Shown here in pieces: positions 27,730 to 36,151 of a stretch of 64,000 nt of DNA. A program made the position numbers and the translations under genes. The first letter of the stretch is position 1. The number at the start of each line of letters is the position of its first letter. This DNA comes from Tritrichomonas musculus (Eukaryota > Parabasalia > Tritrichomonadida > Tritrichomonadidae), in the NCBI GenBank assembly GCA_039105265.1, contig JAPFFF010000008.1:6014001-6078000 (forward strand), given 5' to 3'. The notes under the pieces were generated by a model. It did no database searches and was not told the origin of the DNA. It was given only the letters and a program-made list of their open reading frames with translations.

Positions 27730-29412
27730 TTATTCAGGGGTTGTTAAATCATAAGGACCAATACGTACTGATGGTGGCATACCATTTGGTCTAATCAAAA
27801 TACTAATTGATATATCTGTTAATAAGCATAATAATGGAGGCGTATCTACTTCCTGTCTAAATGGATTATCTGCCTTTTGACTACATATCAATTCGAAGTT
27901 AATAGGTGCAAGACTTGAAAGACCTTGTTGATATGTTCCATCTGTTTCAGTAGGAAGACCTATGAAGAATGAGGACCTATCATTTGGATAATAGCCTGTT
28001 GTGTTTTCATTATATTGATACTCATTCGCTAAACTTGCAATAACCTCTTTATTAAATCCATTTTGCTCTCCATTCATGTTCATTGCATTCTGGCAATATT
28101 CGAGGAACTCTGGATACTTACCATTCGTACCAAATGCTTTAGCAGGAATATTATTGTAATTACCACAATTCATATGAAATGCTTCAAACATAGGATTCTT
28201 GAAGTATGTCTTATGCGTATGCTTGAGTGGGAATAAGCAAAACATACTATCTACAAAATTCGGTGTAATTGTAATAGTTGCTTTATCTTGTTCATTATTA
28301 AGAGGTCTTGTACAAGTGTAAAATGACATTATCTGTGTTGGGAATGTAAGTGGATGTTGTGGGTTAGCATATCTTTGAACAAGTGCTGTATATACAGATT
28401 CATGAATACCAAAACAAGGTATAATACTCGCACATTCTTCAATGGAATAATCAACAACACTCCAAGTTCTCCAATCACTGTAAATAGTTCGGTCAACTCT
28501 TGCCTTAGTATTGTTAGCTCCTGCGACTTCATATGCTCCTCCATGATTTTCACCAACAGGTGGAAGATTCTTGGGGTCATTAATCTTATCCATTGCTATT
28601 TTTTCGGTACTTGTCCACATCCATATTGGTTCTCCAATAGGTCGAAATTCATTGGTAATTTCATCAACATTGAAGTCTTTCATTATATGTGGATTAGCAA
28701 CCAAGCTCTTTTCAAAACCAACTGGACAATATACCATACCAGCTGTTGAAAAGTATAGACGTAATTCGATTTTACCTGCAAATGCTGGCAAGTACTTGAT
28801 ATTAGATAAAGGTAGGAATCGTCGCAAATCAATCTTTAATCTAATTGTTTCAGTGACAGAAGTCACATCTTTGTTAAGATTTGCAACAAAACCACATCTC
28901 CTTCCATGAGTATCATTCCAAATATCCTTATGTCTTGCTTTACTATATATATCAGCTCTTTTAGTAACTTCATTTGCACAACATGCAGTTAAAAAGGATT
29001 CTTCACATCCAAAGTTCTGGGTATAAAGCGTCATACCATTAGCTACAATTTCATACTTCTCAACAGCATCTCGAGCATCCTTAAAACCAAACCATACCTT
29101 ACCAAAATTATAACCACTGACATTTTCTAAATCACTTAGAATTGGCTTGTCTATTTTTATCATCACTTTCATATCTGCTCGAATAAATCCATTATATATA
29201 TCAGCAGTATTATGAGTATTAGGAGATATAATACATGTTGTATATGAACCACTCTTAATTGGTGGTGATGGTGAATATGAAGTTTGTGGATTTAATGAGT
29301 ATGCCTTATTAGTATCACTAAGTGCTATGCAATTATCGACAACATCAAAGTAAGATGCAATCTGGGTACAAACCTCTGCTGAGGTTTTCATATAGGATTC
29401 CTTGTTGAGCAT
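27730..29412 (-). CDS. MCP: Maverick major capsid protein (double jelly-roll type)
   Basis: 560 aa, the usual size of Polinton double jelly-roll capsid proteins, and placed with the ATPase, protease and integrase as in the family. Long beta-rich stretches cover the whole length (e.g. FIRADMKVMIKIDKPILS, KIELRLYFSTAGMVYC, ATITITPNFVDSMFCL). The C-terminal part has DISISILIRPNGMPPSVRIG. No coiled coil, signal or membrane segment is present. In family members this protein builds the icosahedral shell. The call rests on size, composition and context rather than a single catalytic motif. Confidence 0.75.
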   Translation of the reverse strand: MLNKESYMKTSAEVCTQIASYFDVVDNCIALSDTNKAYSLNPQTSYSPSPPIKSGSYTTCIISPNTHNTADIYNGFIRADMKVMIKIDKPILSDLENVSGYNFGKVWFGFKDARDAVEKYEIVANGMTLYTQNFGCEESFLTACCANEVTKRADIYSKARHKDIWNDTHGRRCGFVANLNKDVTSVTETIRLKIDLRRFLPLSNIKYLPAFAGKIELRLYFSTAGMVYCPVGFEKSLVANPHIMKDFNVDEITNEFRPIGEPIWMWTSTEKIAMDKINDPKNLPPVGENHGGAYEVAGANNTKARVDRTIYSDWRTWSVVDYSIEECASIIPCFGIHESVYTALVQRYANPQHPLTFPTQIMSFYTCTRPLNNEQDKATITITPNFVDSMFCLFPLKHTHKTYFKNPMFEAFHMNCGNYNNIPAKAFGTNGKYPEFLEYCQNAMNMNGEQNGFNKEVIASLANEYQYNENTTGYYPNDRSSFFIGLPTETDGTYQQGLSSLAPINFELICSQKADNPFRQEVDTPPLLCLLTDISISILIRPNGMPPSVRIGPYDLTTPE

Positions 29413-29429
29413 TTTAGATGGAAAAAAAT

Positions 29430-29981
29430 TTACATCATATCTTCAAAGATGCGATTTCTCCTACCAATAGGTCTCATAGGTATATATTGAGGTTGTTGTT
29501 CTTCTTCATATTGTTGTGGCGGTTCTTCAGGAACATACTGTTGTCTTGGTTTACTCATCCTTTTATCAACAACCTCCTTTATCATACGTCTCTGTTCTTT
29601 CTTCTCTCGACTTATCTTCATTTCTTCACCTAGTGATTTTAGCTGTTTTAGTATTTCCTCATTCACAGTAGGGTCATAAACTTGGCTTTGTTGAGTTTTT
29701 CGAGGTTTTGTAGGTTTTCGTGCAGCTTTCGAACTTATTGGCTTTCTTGGCTTTTCTTCAAGTTCCTCATGTTCTTCACTGTCTGAGTTTTCTTGAGTTT
29801 CTTCGTTATTTTCACTTTCTGAGTTTTCTTGATATTCTCGAGTTATTGGAGTTTTTCGCTGTTTTACAATATACTTGTCTTTGGTTTTTGTAGGTAAAAC
29901 TTCCCAATCTGGGTCATCCCTTCCATTCAACCATTTATGAATAACTGCAAGTCTCTTAGAACCTGTTAGATGTTTTGACAT
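29430..29981 (-). CDS. Maverick charged disordered protein, 183 aa
   Basis: Starts at 29981; its stop is 17 nt before the capsid gene start. A basic N-terminal 45 residues (SKHLTGSKRLAVIHKWL) precede an acidic Ser/Glu segment (ENSESENNEETQENSDSEE). Then come a Lys/Arg/Pro segment (KPISSKAARKPTKPRKTQQ), a short coiled coil (NEEILKQLKSLGEEMKISR) and a Gln/Pro/Tyr tail ending IGRRNRIFEDMM. Its alternating charge suggests a DNA-condensing core protein or scaffold. The function is not established. Confidence 0.6.
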   Translation of the reverse strand: MSKHLTGSKRLAVIHKWLNGRDDPDWEVLPTKTKDKYIVKQRKTPITREYQENSESENNEETQENSDSEEHEELEEKPRKPISSKAARKPTKPRKTQQSQVYDPTVNEEILKQLKSLGEEMKISREKKEQRRMIKEVVDKRMSKPRQQYVPEEPPQQYEEEQQPQYIPMRPIGRRNRIFEDMM

Positions 29982-30028
29982 TTAAAATAAACAAAAAAGT
30001 CCAAAAATTTAGTTTTTTTGAGTTTTCA

Positions 30029-30484
30029 TTAGATGTAGGTTCTCGCCCGATTGTTGGTAGTAAATTCACTCTCTTGTAATGATCTAGACGAAAATGCTGG
30101 CTTTTCAAGAGGTGCTCCAACTGAATCACCTTTTGCAGATTTATTAATTGATGATAAGGCAGTTTTCACTTTTCCTTCTGGGACATATTTTAATGCTGTG
30201 TCAGCTATATTTGCTATTTTATTTCTTGTACTATCGCTCAAGAAGCTTTCACCAAGACCTCTCGCAACTGAACCAATAACACCAGCATGCTTGGTTAATC
30301 CACCTGCTGAAGCATCTAATAGTTTACTTGCAAGACCTCCCGAAAAACTATCTGCTGCTCCCATTAATAATTTACCACCTAGTCCTACTCCTCCTTTTAT
30401 TATCTCTTGCCATGGAGAAAATTGTTGCTTTTTGGAATAATTTGGCTTCCAATAATCTTCTACTGAATGACGTTCAATTCCCAT
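30029..30484 (-). CDS. Maverick Gly/Ala-rich small virion-like protein, 151 aa
   Basis: Starts at 30484, 17 nt after the ATPase gene. The N-terminal 25 residues are polar. Residues 28-110 are Gly/Ala/Ser-rich amphipathic helices (IIKGGVGLGGKLLMGAADSF, then GLTKHAGVIGSVARGLGESF), followed by a polar tail. This resembles the membrane-active or capsid-lumen small proteins of adenovirus-like systems (such as pVI) in composition only. No sequence family could be assigned. Confidence 0.55.
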   Translation of the reverse strand: MGIERHSVEDYWKPNYSKKQQFSPWQEIIKGGVGLGGKLLMGAADSFSGGLASKLLDASAGGLTKHAGVIGSVARGLGESFLSDSTRNKIANIADTALKYVPEGKVKTALSSINKSAKGDSVGAPLEKPAFSSRSLQESEFTTNNRARTYI

Positions 30485-30501
30485 TTTTAAAAAATAAAAA
30501 A

Positions 30502-31368
30502 TTATTCGAAATAGTACTTATTAGCAGAAATATTCATTACGAATTTTTCATGTGGTTCTTTATGTTGTAAGTATTCAGCTACTGTCTGCTTAGTATTTAA
30601 TGAGTTATTAGTTTGTTGCAACAAGCTAGTAAAATCTTCCTCACTATATCCTGTATAACATATGATATCTGTTGCTAACCTTTTCGCATTCATATGAACA
30701 AATCGAATAGTTTGGATAGCCATGATACATGTTAAATTATAGTGTCTTGTCTTGGTTAACAACTTGATAAATTCACTATTACCATTCTTTAATAAATCAC
30801 TACCTGCACAATCATCTAGTATCAATAATGTGTTATATGGATATGATGATGTTTCATACTTGACTAACTTATTGGCTATATATATTATTTTATCATTGAG
30901 CTCATTTAAATGATGCTTCTCAATGAGCCTCCTCATTTCGTCATTGGTCTCTTTCATTCGAGATAATACATATTTGACAATAGCATAATACTTTATCTTT
31001 CTTCGAAGATGTCTTTTAAGATAACTCATTAATTCTCTTTCCTTTACATAATCGATTCTTGATTGTATCTGTTTATTAAGTGTTTCAGCTGTTTTATCCA
31101 TTTTACCAGAGCTTGAGCAAAATATTATCTTTTGGTAGTATGGATGTTTAAACAACCTCTCTGTTATCATAATATGTCTCCATATCCAAAAACTTTTACC
31201 AGCACCTGGTTTACCAATTAAAAAGTATATACCATTTGTGCTAAAAGGATAATCAGGTGATAATGGTTTAATCAAAGCACCATCTATCTCTTTCATGTTC
31301 TTCCGTAAGGTCTCTTTAATCAATGTTTCTACTTTATTTATTAGTTCTGCACTTGGGGGTTCATCCAT
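30502..31368 (-). CDS. ATP: Maverick A32-like genome-packaging ATPase
   Basis: 288 aa, FtsK/HerA-superfamily packaging ATPase. Walker A is GKPGAGKS (residues 52-59) after the strand GIYFLI. Walker B is LLILDD (181-186), followed by a strand leading to CIMAIQTIRFVH, where sensor residues are expected. In the family this enzyme pumps DNA into the preformed capsid. It lies 10 nt after the integrase gene and next to the capsid gene block, the typical Maverick arrangement. Identification is firm. Confidence 0.92.
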   Translation of the reverse strand: MDEPPSAELINKVETLIKETLRKNMKEIDGALIKPLSPDYPFSTNGIYFLIGKPGAGKSFWIWRHIMITERLFKHPYYQKIIFCSSSGKMDKTAETLNKQIQSRIDYVKERELMSYLKRHLRRKIKYYAIVKYVLSRMKETNDEMRRLIEKHHLNELNDKIIYIANKLVKYETSSYPYNTLLILDDCAGSDLLKNGNSEFIKLLTKTRHYNLTCIMAIQTIRFVHMNAKRLATDIICYTGYSEEDFTSLLQQTNNSLNTKQTVAEYLQHKEPHEKFVMNISANKYYFE

Positions 31369-31378
31369 TTACAAATTT

Positions 31379-32533
31379 TTAAATGTATTTCATAATTTTA
31401 TCTGGTATTGGTTTGCCCTCAACCTTTTGACCTGCTTTAATTTGTCGTTCATAATTTTTCTTTTGTTCCAACCAATATTGTCTTTCTGCTGTACCAAGTA
31501 CTAATGGATTACCTCTCCTTACATCTCTAATAGTTTGTCTAGCAAAGGCATCATCACCTTCGACTCCTTCCCATTTTAAATCATACTTACCAGTATCTTC
31601 ATCAAAGTTATATATTTTTTCAATAATACCTTCTTTACCTTCATTTAGTCTTTCAGCTACTTTAATCCTTTTGTCTCTTGTCCTTAACAACCTATATCCA
31701 GGGAATGAACTAGTTGAACCATCTTTGGACTTGACCACAAACTGGTTACCTTTTTGTGAGTCAACTATATAAGACTCATTGGACAAATTACTTCTTCTTT
31801 TACCAAATGGTTCTTTTTCGAGTACTAACCTGACCTTCTCACCTGGATTAAAATGGTATGGATTAATGCGTGCATTCTTTTGTATGTACTTTATTTCATC
31901 CTCTGGAGTAATATCATTAGGTGCTTTATTATCTAAAGACCTATGAGGAGAGTTGTTATATATGTTGACCAAATCATGCATCTCCTTTGGTTGAATAAAC
32001 CTATTTTCACCAATAGCATCTCTTATGGTTCTCATAAACCTATTAATAATGCCAAGTACATTATGGTTATTCTCAGTTGTTGTTCGGTATTTTATGTTCT
32101 TCTCTCTCATGAAGTCTAAGACTGTTGATGATAAATATGCTGCATCCTCATCACTTGTTATCGAATATACATGAGGTACATCATTAACAAATTTATGAAG
32201 TGCTGTTAATACTTCTCTTGCTCCTTTACCATTCATAGGATATGCATATGCTTTTCTGGTGTTGATATTGATGAACATTAGATAATTCAACCCACCTGCC
32301 TCTTTATTATTAATGAAGGTATCCATTTGATAACCATGAGGATGTTTGGATACAATAGGTATAAATTGTGCTTTAGGTACTCTCTTATCATGTACTACTC
32401 TTTCATCAAAGTATTTCTTTGCTTCTTCTTCATTTAGATTCTCTTGTTTTGCCATGCTAAGGTATTTGTCCAAGGTCTTCCATTTAGCTTTGTTGTATAA
32501 TTTTTCATATGGGCTTGGTTCTTCTTTACTCAT
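31379..32533 (-). CDS. INT: Maverick retroviral-type integrase
   Basis: 384 aa DDE/RNase-H-fold integrase. The core begins near YQMDTFINNKEAGGLNYL, continues with FININTRKAYAYPMNGKG (the strand typical of rve domains) and YSITSDEDAAYLSS, and then NVLGIINRFMRTIRD. A C-terminal SH3/chromo-like segment follows (EGIIEKIYNFDEDTGKYDL), probably contacting DNA or chromatin. It is expected to cut and join the terminal repeats, making the 5-6 bp duplication seen here. It begins 6 nt after the 334-aa gene ends and is followed 10 nt later by the ATPase gene. Confidence 0.88.
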   Translation of the reverse strand: MSKEEPSPYEKLYNKAKWKTLDKYLSMAKQENLNEEEAKKYFDERVVHDKRVPKAQFIPIVSKHPHGYQMDTFINNKEAGGLNYLMFININTRKAYAYPMNGKGAREVLTALHKFVNDVPHVYSITSDEDAAYLSSTVLDFMREKNIKYRTTTENNHNVLGIINRFMRTIRDAIGENRFIQPKEMHDLVNIYNNSPHRSLDNKAPNDITPEDEIKYIQKNARINPYHFNPGEKVRLVLEKEPFGKRRSNLSNESYIVDSQKGNQFVVKSKDGSTSSFPGYRLLRTRDKRIKVAERLNEGKEGIIEKIYNFDEDTGKYDLKWEGVEGDDAFARQTIRDVRRGNPLVLGTAERQYWLEQKKNYERQIKAGQKVEGKPIPDKIMKYI

Positions 32534-32539
32534 TTATTT

Positions 32540-33544
32540 TTAAATAAACATCTTATCGTATTGAAGGAATTGCATTTCGATAACAAATGAATCTTTAGGA
32601 GGTAGTTTGGTTGGACAATTATAATGTGCATCACTATAGAAGTCTATCCAAAACCTTTGGTCCATTGAGTTTAACTTGAAGTACTTAATAGGACTATATT
32701 CAACATCACTATCTCCAATATAGTTATGCAATGCTTGTTCACCAATAGATGAATATATTTTACATGGATGTCTGTCCCATACATTATCAAATACCAACCT
32801 CTTACTTAAAGTTGAATACTTCTTAGGGTTATTTTGATAAGCTCCTGTGCCTATATTAAACACATCTGCAAAGTCCTCATTCCAATCACCAATTTGGAAA
32901 AAATTGATAAATTGGCTTGAATCTTCCTCTATATTATCATTCTTTTTAGTATATATAATTTCATGAAAACCATCTTTATCATAATATCCATCTGTTTGTA
33001 TATCTCGATATGCAATTAATGAATCATTTTGGGAAAATGCATGTCCATATTCTCCATGCATAGCTATCCAAGATTTCATCGCGGTGTTGACAGCATCAAA
33101 GAACCCTCTTAAGTCCCCTTCCTCTGACACCCAATCAATAACATCAAAATTTGCTATCCATTTCCAAGTAGGCTCTTTTTCATATTCTACTTTGAGTTGG
33201 TCCTGGTAGAATTTATCAAGTAGTTCTTGAGTTAAAATAGGGTCGTTTATATTTCCTCCATGTAAAACAAAGTAGGATTTTTGAACTTTAAATATAGTCA
33301 CATTAAATTCTAATTTGCGTCTTCTCTTAATGATATGCGCTGAACGAACACCAACAATAGATTCCCCTTTGTTTGCAGTTGACCATTCTGGTGGGAAATT
33401 AAACCAATACCTATTAAACTTAGCTTTATCATGTTGAGCATCCTCAAGGAAGTAGGCTGTTTCGATTGGAAGAGGTGTATTACCATCATTAACTATATTA
33501 TCTCGATTAGGATATAAAGTGTTAACACTTGGTGGTAATTCCAT
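32540..33544 (-). CDS. Maverick probable minor capsid (penton-like) protein, 334 aa
   Basis: 334 aa, beta-rich and without motifs of an enzyme. The N-terminus has NRYWFNFPPEWSTANKG and GVRSAHIIKRRRKLEFNVTI. The C-terminus ends in FVIEMQFLQYDKMFI, a closing beta-strand pattern like that of jelly-roll minor capsid proteins. Its place between protease and integrase agrees with the virion block of Mavericks. I infer a minor capsid role from length, fold-like composition and position. The 246-aa protein at 18982-19722 is an alternative candidate. Confidence 0.5.
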   Translation of the reverse strand: MELPPSVNTLYPNRDNIVNDGNTPLPIETAYFLEDAQHDKAKFNRYWFNFPPEWSTANKGESIVGVRSAHIIKRRRKLEFNVTIFKVQKSYFVLHGGNINDPILTQELLDKFYQDQLKVEYEKEPTWKWIANFDVIDWVSEEGDLRGFFDAVNTAMKSWIAMHGEYGHAFSQNDSLIAYRDIQTDGYYDKDGFHEIIYTKKNDNIEEDSSQFINFFQIGDWNEDFADVFNIGTGAYQNNPKKYSTLSKRLVFDNVWDRHPCKIYSSIGEQALHNYIGDSDVEYSPIKYFKLNSMDQRFWIDFYSDAHYNCPTKLPPKDSFVIEMQFLQYDKMFI

Positions 33545-33568
33545 TTCGAGTTGAATAAAAAGTCTTTA

Positions 33569-35137
33569 TTAATATACAACACCTGTTTCTAATTCATTGT
33601 TTTGAAGTTCTCGAAGTATTCTCTTTCTAATATCTGGTATATTGCGTTGTTTAAACTTACCATTTCCTTCATGCAAAAAGGTACGACAAGATTCCATTAG
33701 AAACACTCCACAATCCTTGTTATTCCTTTGACTAGGTACATCATAATATTTTGCTTTTAACTTACCTGTTCCTGAAATATTGATCCACTTATTAAGTGTC
33801 TTTACCTCTGGTGCCATTGACTTATTCTCAGAGTCATAGCATTCGATTATTTTCTTTGGATATCGAACAATACATAAAACCCAATGTTCTCCATCTGAGC
33901 AAATGGGGACAAATACTTTATCGAAATGTGTAAATGACTGTTTACCTGAGATAGGACTTTTCATCAGTTCATGTATTTTTTCCATATCATTAGTCTCATA
34001 TGCCATAGAAAGGAGGGTATAAAATGCAGTAGGTACAACCAATATTTTCTTTTTATCAAACTCTGCTTCATTTTGACCAGGTTGTTTATTCAATCTCTTT
34101 CCTTTGTTATATAGAAGTTTCAAGTAGTCATCAATAACATCTTCTTCTATATTTTCATCATTGACTAAACTCCTCCAATCATGAATTTTATGACGTCTTT
34201 GGTCTACTGTAAACTCTCCTGTCTTCTGTGGTGTCATACGGGGTTCTCTTGGAGGAGGACTAGTACCTCGAGAGGTATGTGATGATGGAAACTGTGGAGG
34301 GGGTGATGAAGGAGGAGGAGGTGGTGGAGGTGGAGGTGAATGAGGTGGTGGAGGTGGAGGTGAAGGTGAACGAGGTCGTTTTGATTTTGTCTTATGTTGT
34401 TTTGATTTATTCTTAGGTCTATCATCCTCGTCTAAATTTGTACTACTTTGAAGTAATAGTTGAATTCTGTTTTGATTTTGATCCCTTGTTGGTGGCTCAA
34501 CATTTGTGGGTCGGTTCCTACCGATTTTCCTAAGGTTAAGATGATAATCATTTCGATTTAAAGTTGGAGGTCTGGGTAATGGAGCCAATTCTGGTATATC
34601 ATCTGTTTGAATACCTCTAGTTTTATATTCTTTCTTATCACTTTTCAATGTTCTTTCTTTCATCTGCTCTCTCAGTTCTCTAGCTGCTTGTTTTTCCTCC
34701 TCAGTCTTCATTCGAGATATCCTTATGTTGATAATATCATAATGTAATTTTATCTCTGTTAATATACCTTGATCTGATTCTTGGAGAGTATATTGATATG
34801 GCTTTAATACTGTTATGTAATGCCCATGTTCATCTTTATCATCTTGATTTTTCTTAATAGCAAACACACAACCTGTAAATTTTGCTCTTGGTTTCTCTCT
34901 CTTGAGTCTATTAGCAAATTCAAGTACGTCTTTAAAAGCTATACTAGTATTTAAATATGTCTCATATAATTTTTGTAGATTTATTTGATTATTAGAGAAC
35001 TTCCATATAGTTTGACCCAAACCTCTTGTTAATCTTGCAACATCTCTATCAACTAGTTTAGGTCGAAATTTAAAAGTACATTGTAGTAGTTGTATTTTAT
35101 TGTTAGGTTTAGTTTGTGTGCCTTTATCACTTGTCAT
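33569..35137 (-). CDS. PRO: Maverick Ulp1/adenain-type cysteine protease with N-terminal extension and LC8 motifs
   Basis: 522 aa. The C-terminal protease domain (about 360-500) shows the Ulp1/C48 order His-Asp-Gln-Cys: GEHW (H418), CYDSEN (D435), PSQRNN (Q470), KDCGVF (C476). In the family it matures capsid proteins. The N-terminal 150 residues form a separate domain, followed by a charged helix and a long poly-Pro linker (about 258-284). Two LC8-type motifs are visible: DKGTQT at residues 4-9 and RGIQTD at 174-179. KGTQT is the same core as in the known LC8 client Nek9. The protease call is firm; the dynein link is inference. Confidence 0.88.
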   Translation of the reverse strand: MTSDKGTQTKPNNKIQLLQCTFKFRPKLVDRDVARLTRGLGQTIWKFSNNQINLQKLYETYLNTSIAFKDVLEFANRLKREKPRAKFTGCVFAIKKNQDDKDEHGHYITVLKPYQYTLQESDQGILTEIKLHYDIINIRISRMKTEEEKQAARELREQMKERTLKSDKKEYKTRGIQTDDIPELAPLPRPPTLNRNDYHLNLRKIGRNRPTNVEPPTRDQNQNRIQLLLQSSTNLDEDDRPKNKSKQHKTKSKRPRSPSPPPPPPHSPPPPPPPPPSSPPPQFPSSHTSRGTSPPPREPRMTPQKTGEFTVDQRRHKIHDWRSLVNDENIEEDVIDDYLKLLYNKGKRLNKQPGQNEAEFDKKKILVVPTAFYTLLSMAYETNDMEKIHELMKSPISGKQSFTHFDKVFVPICSDGEHWVLCIVRYPKKIIECYDSENKSMAPEVKTLNKWINISGTGKLKAKYYDVPSQRNNKDCGVFLMESCRTFLHEGNGKFKQRNIPDIRKRILRELQNNELETGVVY

Positions 35138-35180
35138 TTAAAAATCAAATAAAAGAAAGAAGAAGAAGATGTTGTTTATT

Positions 35181-35186
35181 TCATTT
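35181..35186 (+). promoter_or_regulatory. Initiator-like TCATTT before the 87-aa gene
   Basis: TCATTT lies 21 nt before the ATG at 35207, in the 69-nt divergent gap between the protease and 87-aa genes. Confidence 0.45.
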
Positions 35187-35206
35187 TTTTTTTTATTTCT
35201 GTATAA

Positions 35207-35470
35207 ATGGCTTATTTCATGACCATAAAAGAGCGTATATATATCCTCTATAAAATAGTGTCTTACCTCTATGATTATAGATGTGAGACTAATGAGGGAG
35301 TATGTAATATTTTAATTAATAAGATAAAAGAGTTAGCTGCTGAGTATTTCGAACCTGAATTTCTTGGTGTAATGATGAAAGATGGTGATTTGGAATTTAT
35401 CGACCAAATAGAACATTTTGCCTTTGAGTTCTTAGAGTACCAAATATCTAATCTGCCCTCGCATTTATAA
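35207..35470 (+). CDS. Maverick small helical protein, 87 aa
   Basis: ATG at 35207 after an Inr. Helical throughout (TIKERIYILYKIVSYLYDY, then VCNILINKIKELAAEYFE, then a Phe/Glu-rich C-terminus). It diverges from the protease gene by 69 nt and overlaps the convergent HNH gene by 23 nt at its 3' end. No family is recognised; the short length lowers certainty. Confidence 0.5.
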   Translation: MAYFMTIKERIYILYKIVSYLYDYRCETNEGVCNILINKIKELAAEYFEPEFLGVMMKDGDLEFIDQIEHFAFEFLEYQISNLPSHL

Positions 35471-35783
35471 TTTTGGGCATATCCCTGTTATAGTTACTAT
35501 CAGTTGGGGTTATCCATCTTAAGTTGCTTAGATGGTAGTCAGCCCTATTCCTATTGATATGGTCTACCTCTATTTTATGTTGTGGGTCATCATTAGGTAT
35601 GAACTGTCTTGCTATAAGTACATGTTTCAAGTAGTAGTTGCCATTTAGACATACTCGTATATACCCCTTTATATGTTTTGCATCTTTGCATATAAAATGA
35701 TTACTCTTACGTCTTATAGTAAAGGGGTACCTATTCAGTATCTCATAGTCGTTAGTAAAGCCTTTGAGTGGCACAAATGACAT
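35448..35783 (-). CDS. HNH endonuclease of homing/NUMOD type, 111 aa
   Basis: Small HNH nuclease. The first half (NDYEILNRYPFTIRRKSNHF, then GYIRVCLNGNYYLKHVLIAR) matches the beta-strand and KHVLIAR lead-in of homing HNH enzymes. EVDHINRNRADYHLSNLRWI contains the catalytic DHIN and the Asn-rich LSNLRW box, and DSNYNRDM closes the domain. It overlaps the 87-aa gene tail to tail and lies within 400 nt of the right terminal repeat. It could be a mobile passenger gene or an element-encoded nuclease. Family assignment is firm; its role here is open. Confidence 0.85.
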   Translation of the reverse strand: MSFVPLKGFTNDYEILNRYPFTIRRKSNHFICKDAKHIKGYIRVCLNGNYYLKHVLIARQFIPNDDPQHKIEVDHINRNRADYHLSNLRWITPTDSNYNRDMPKIINARAD

Positions 35784-35803
35784 TTACTCACTTTTTAAAT
35801 GAT

Positions 35804-35809
35804 TCATTT
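35804..35809 (+). promoter_or_regulatory. Initiator-like TCATTT before the 99-aa gene
   Basis: TCATTT lies 15 nt before the ATG at 35825 and favours that start over an in-frame ATG at 35777, which would place the Inr inside the reading frame. Confidence 0.45.
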
Positions 35810-35824
35810 CATTTTTATTTTCGT

Positions 35825-36124
35825 ATGAACAAGTGGGGGAAAATCATTGTTGATAGAATTGATAATAATGAACATCGTCATTATCCTCTTGATGACAAAG
35901 AAAGAAACATTACCAAGTTCCCAAAGAAAAAAAAGCGAGTGGGCTTGTATAAAAACTATAAGGAACATCAAGAAGAAGAAGAAGAAATGTTTATAGTGAC
36001 AGAGTGTCATTTTATTCCCTATGAATATAAAGAGATAGGTGTTCAAACTGAAGACCTTTGGGATGTAGGTGTTCAAACTAATGCTGAACTACCTCATATA
36101 GAAGAACTACTTAGTAAAATCTAA
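35825..36124 (+). CDS. Maverick small protein with two LC8-type GVQT motifs, 99 aa
   Basis: Taken from the ATG at 35825 (MNKWGKIIVDRIDNNEHRHY). It has a basic patch (KFPKKKKRVG, 31-40), an acidic run (EEEEE around 50-54), then EIGVQTEDLWDVGVQTNAEL. GVQTE (72-76) and GVQTN (82-86) are spaced exactly ten residues apart. Paired GVQT motifs are a hallmark of bivalent ligands of the LC8 dimer. No folded domain is obvious, so it could be an adaptor peptide. It is the last gene before the right terminal repeat. Confidence 0.6.
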   Translation: MNKWGKIIVDRIDNNEHRHYPLDDKERNITKFPKKKKRVGLYKNYKEHQEEEEEMFIVTECHFIPYEYKEIGVQTEDLWDVGVQTNAELPHIEELLSKI

Positions 36125-36151
36125 CTTCTTTTATTTTAATTTTTGTTGTAG

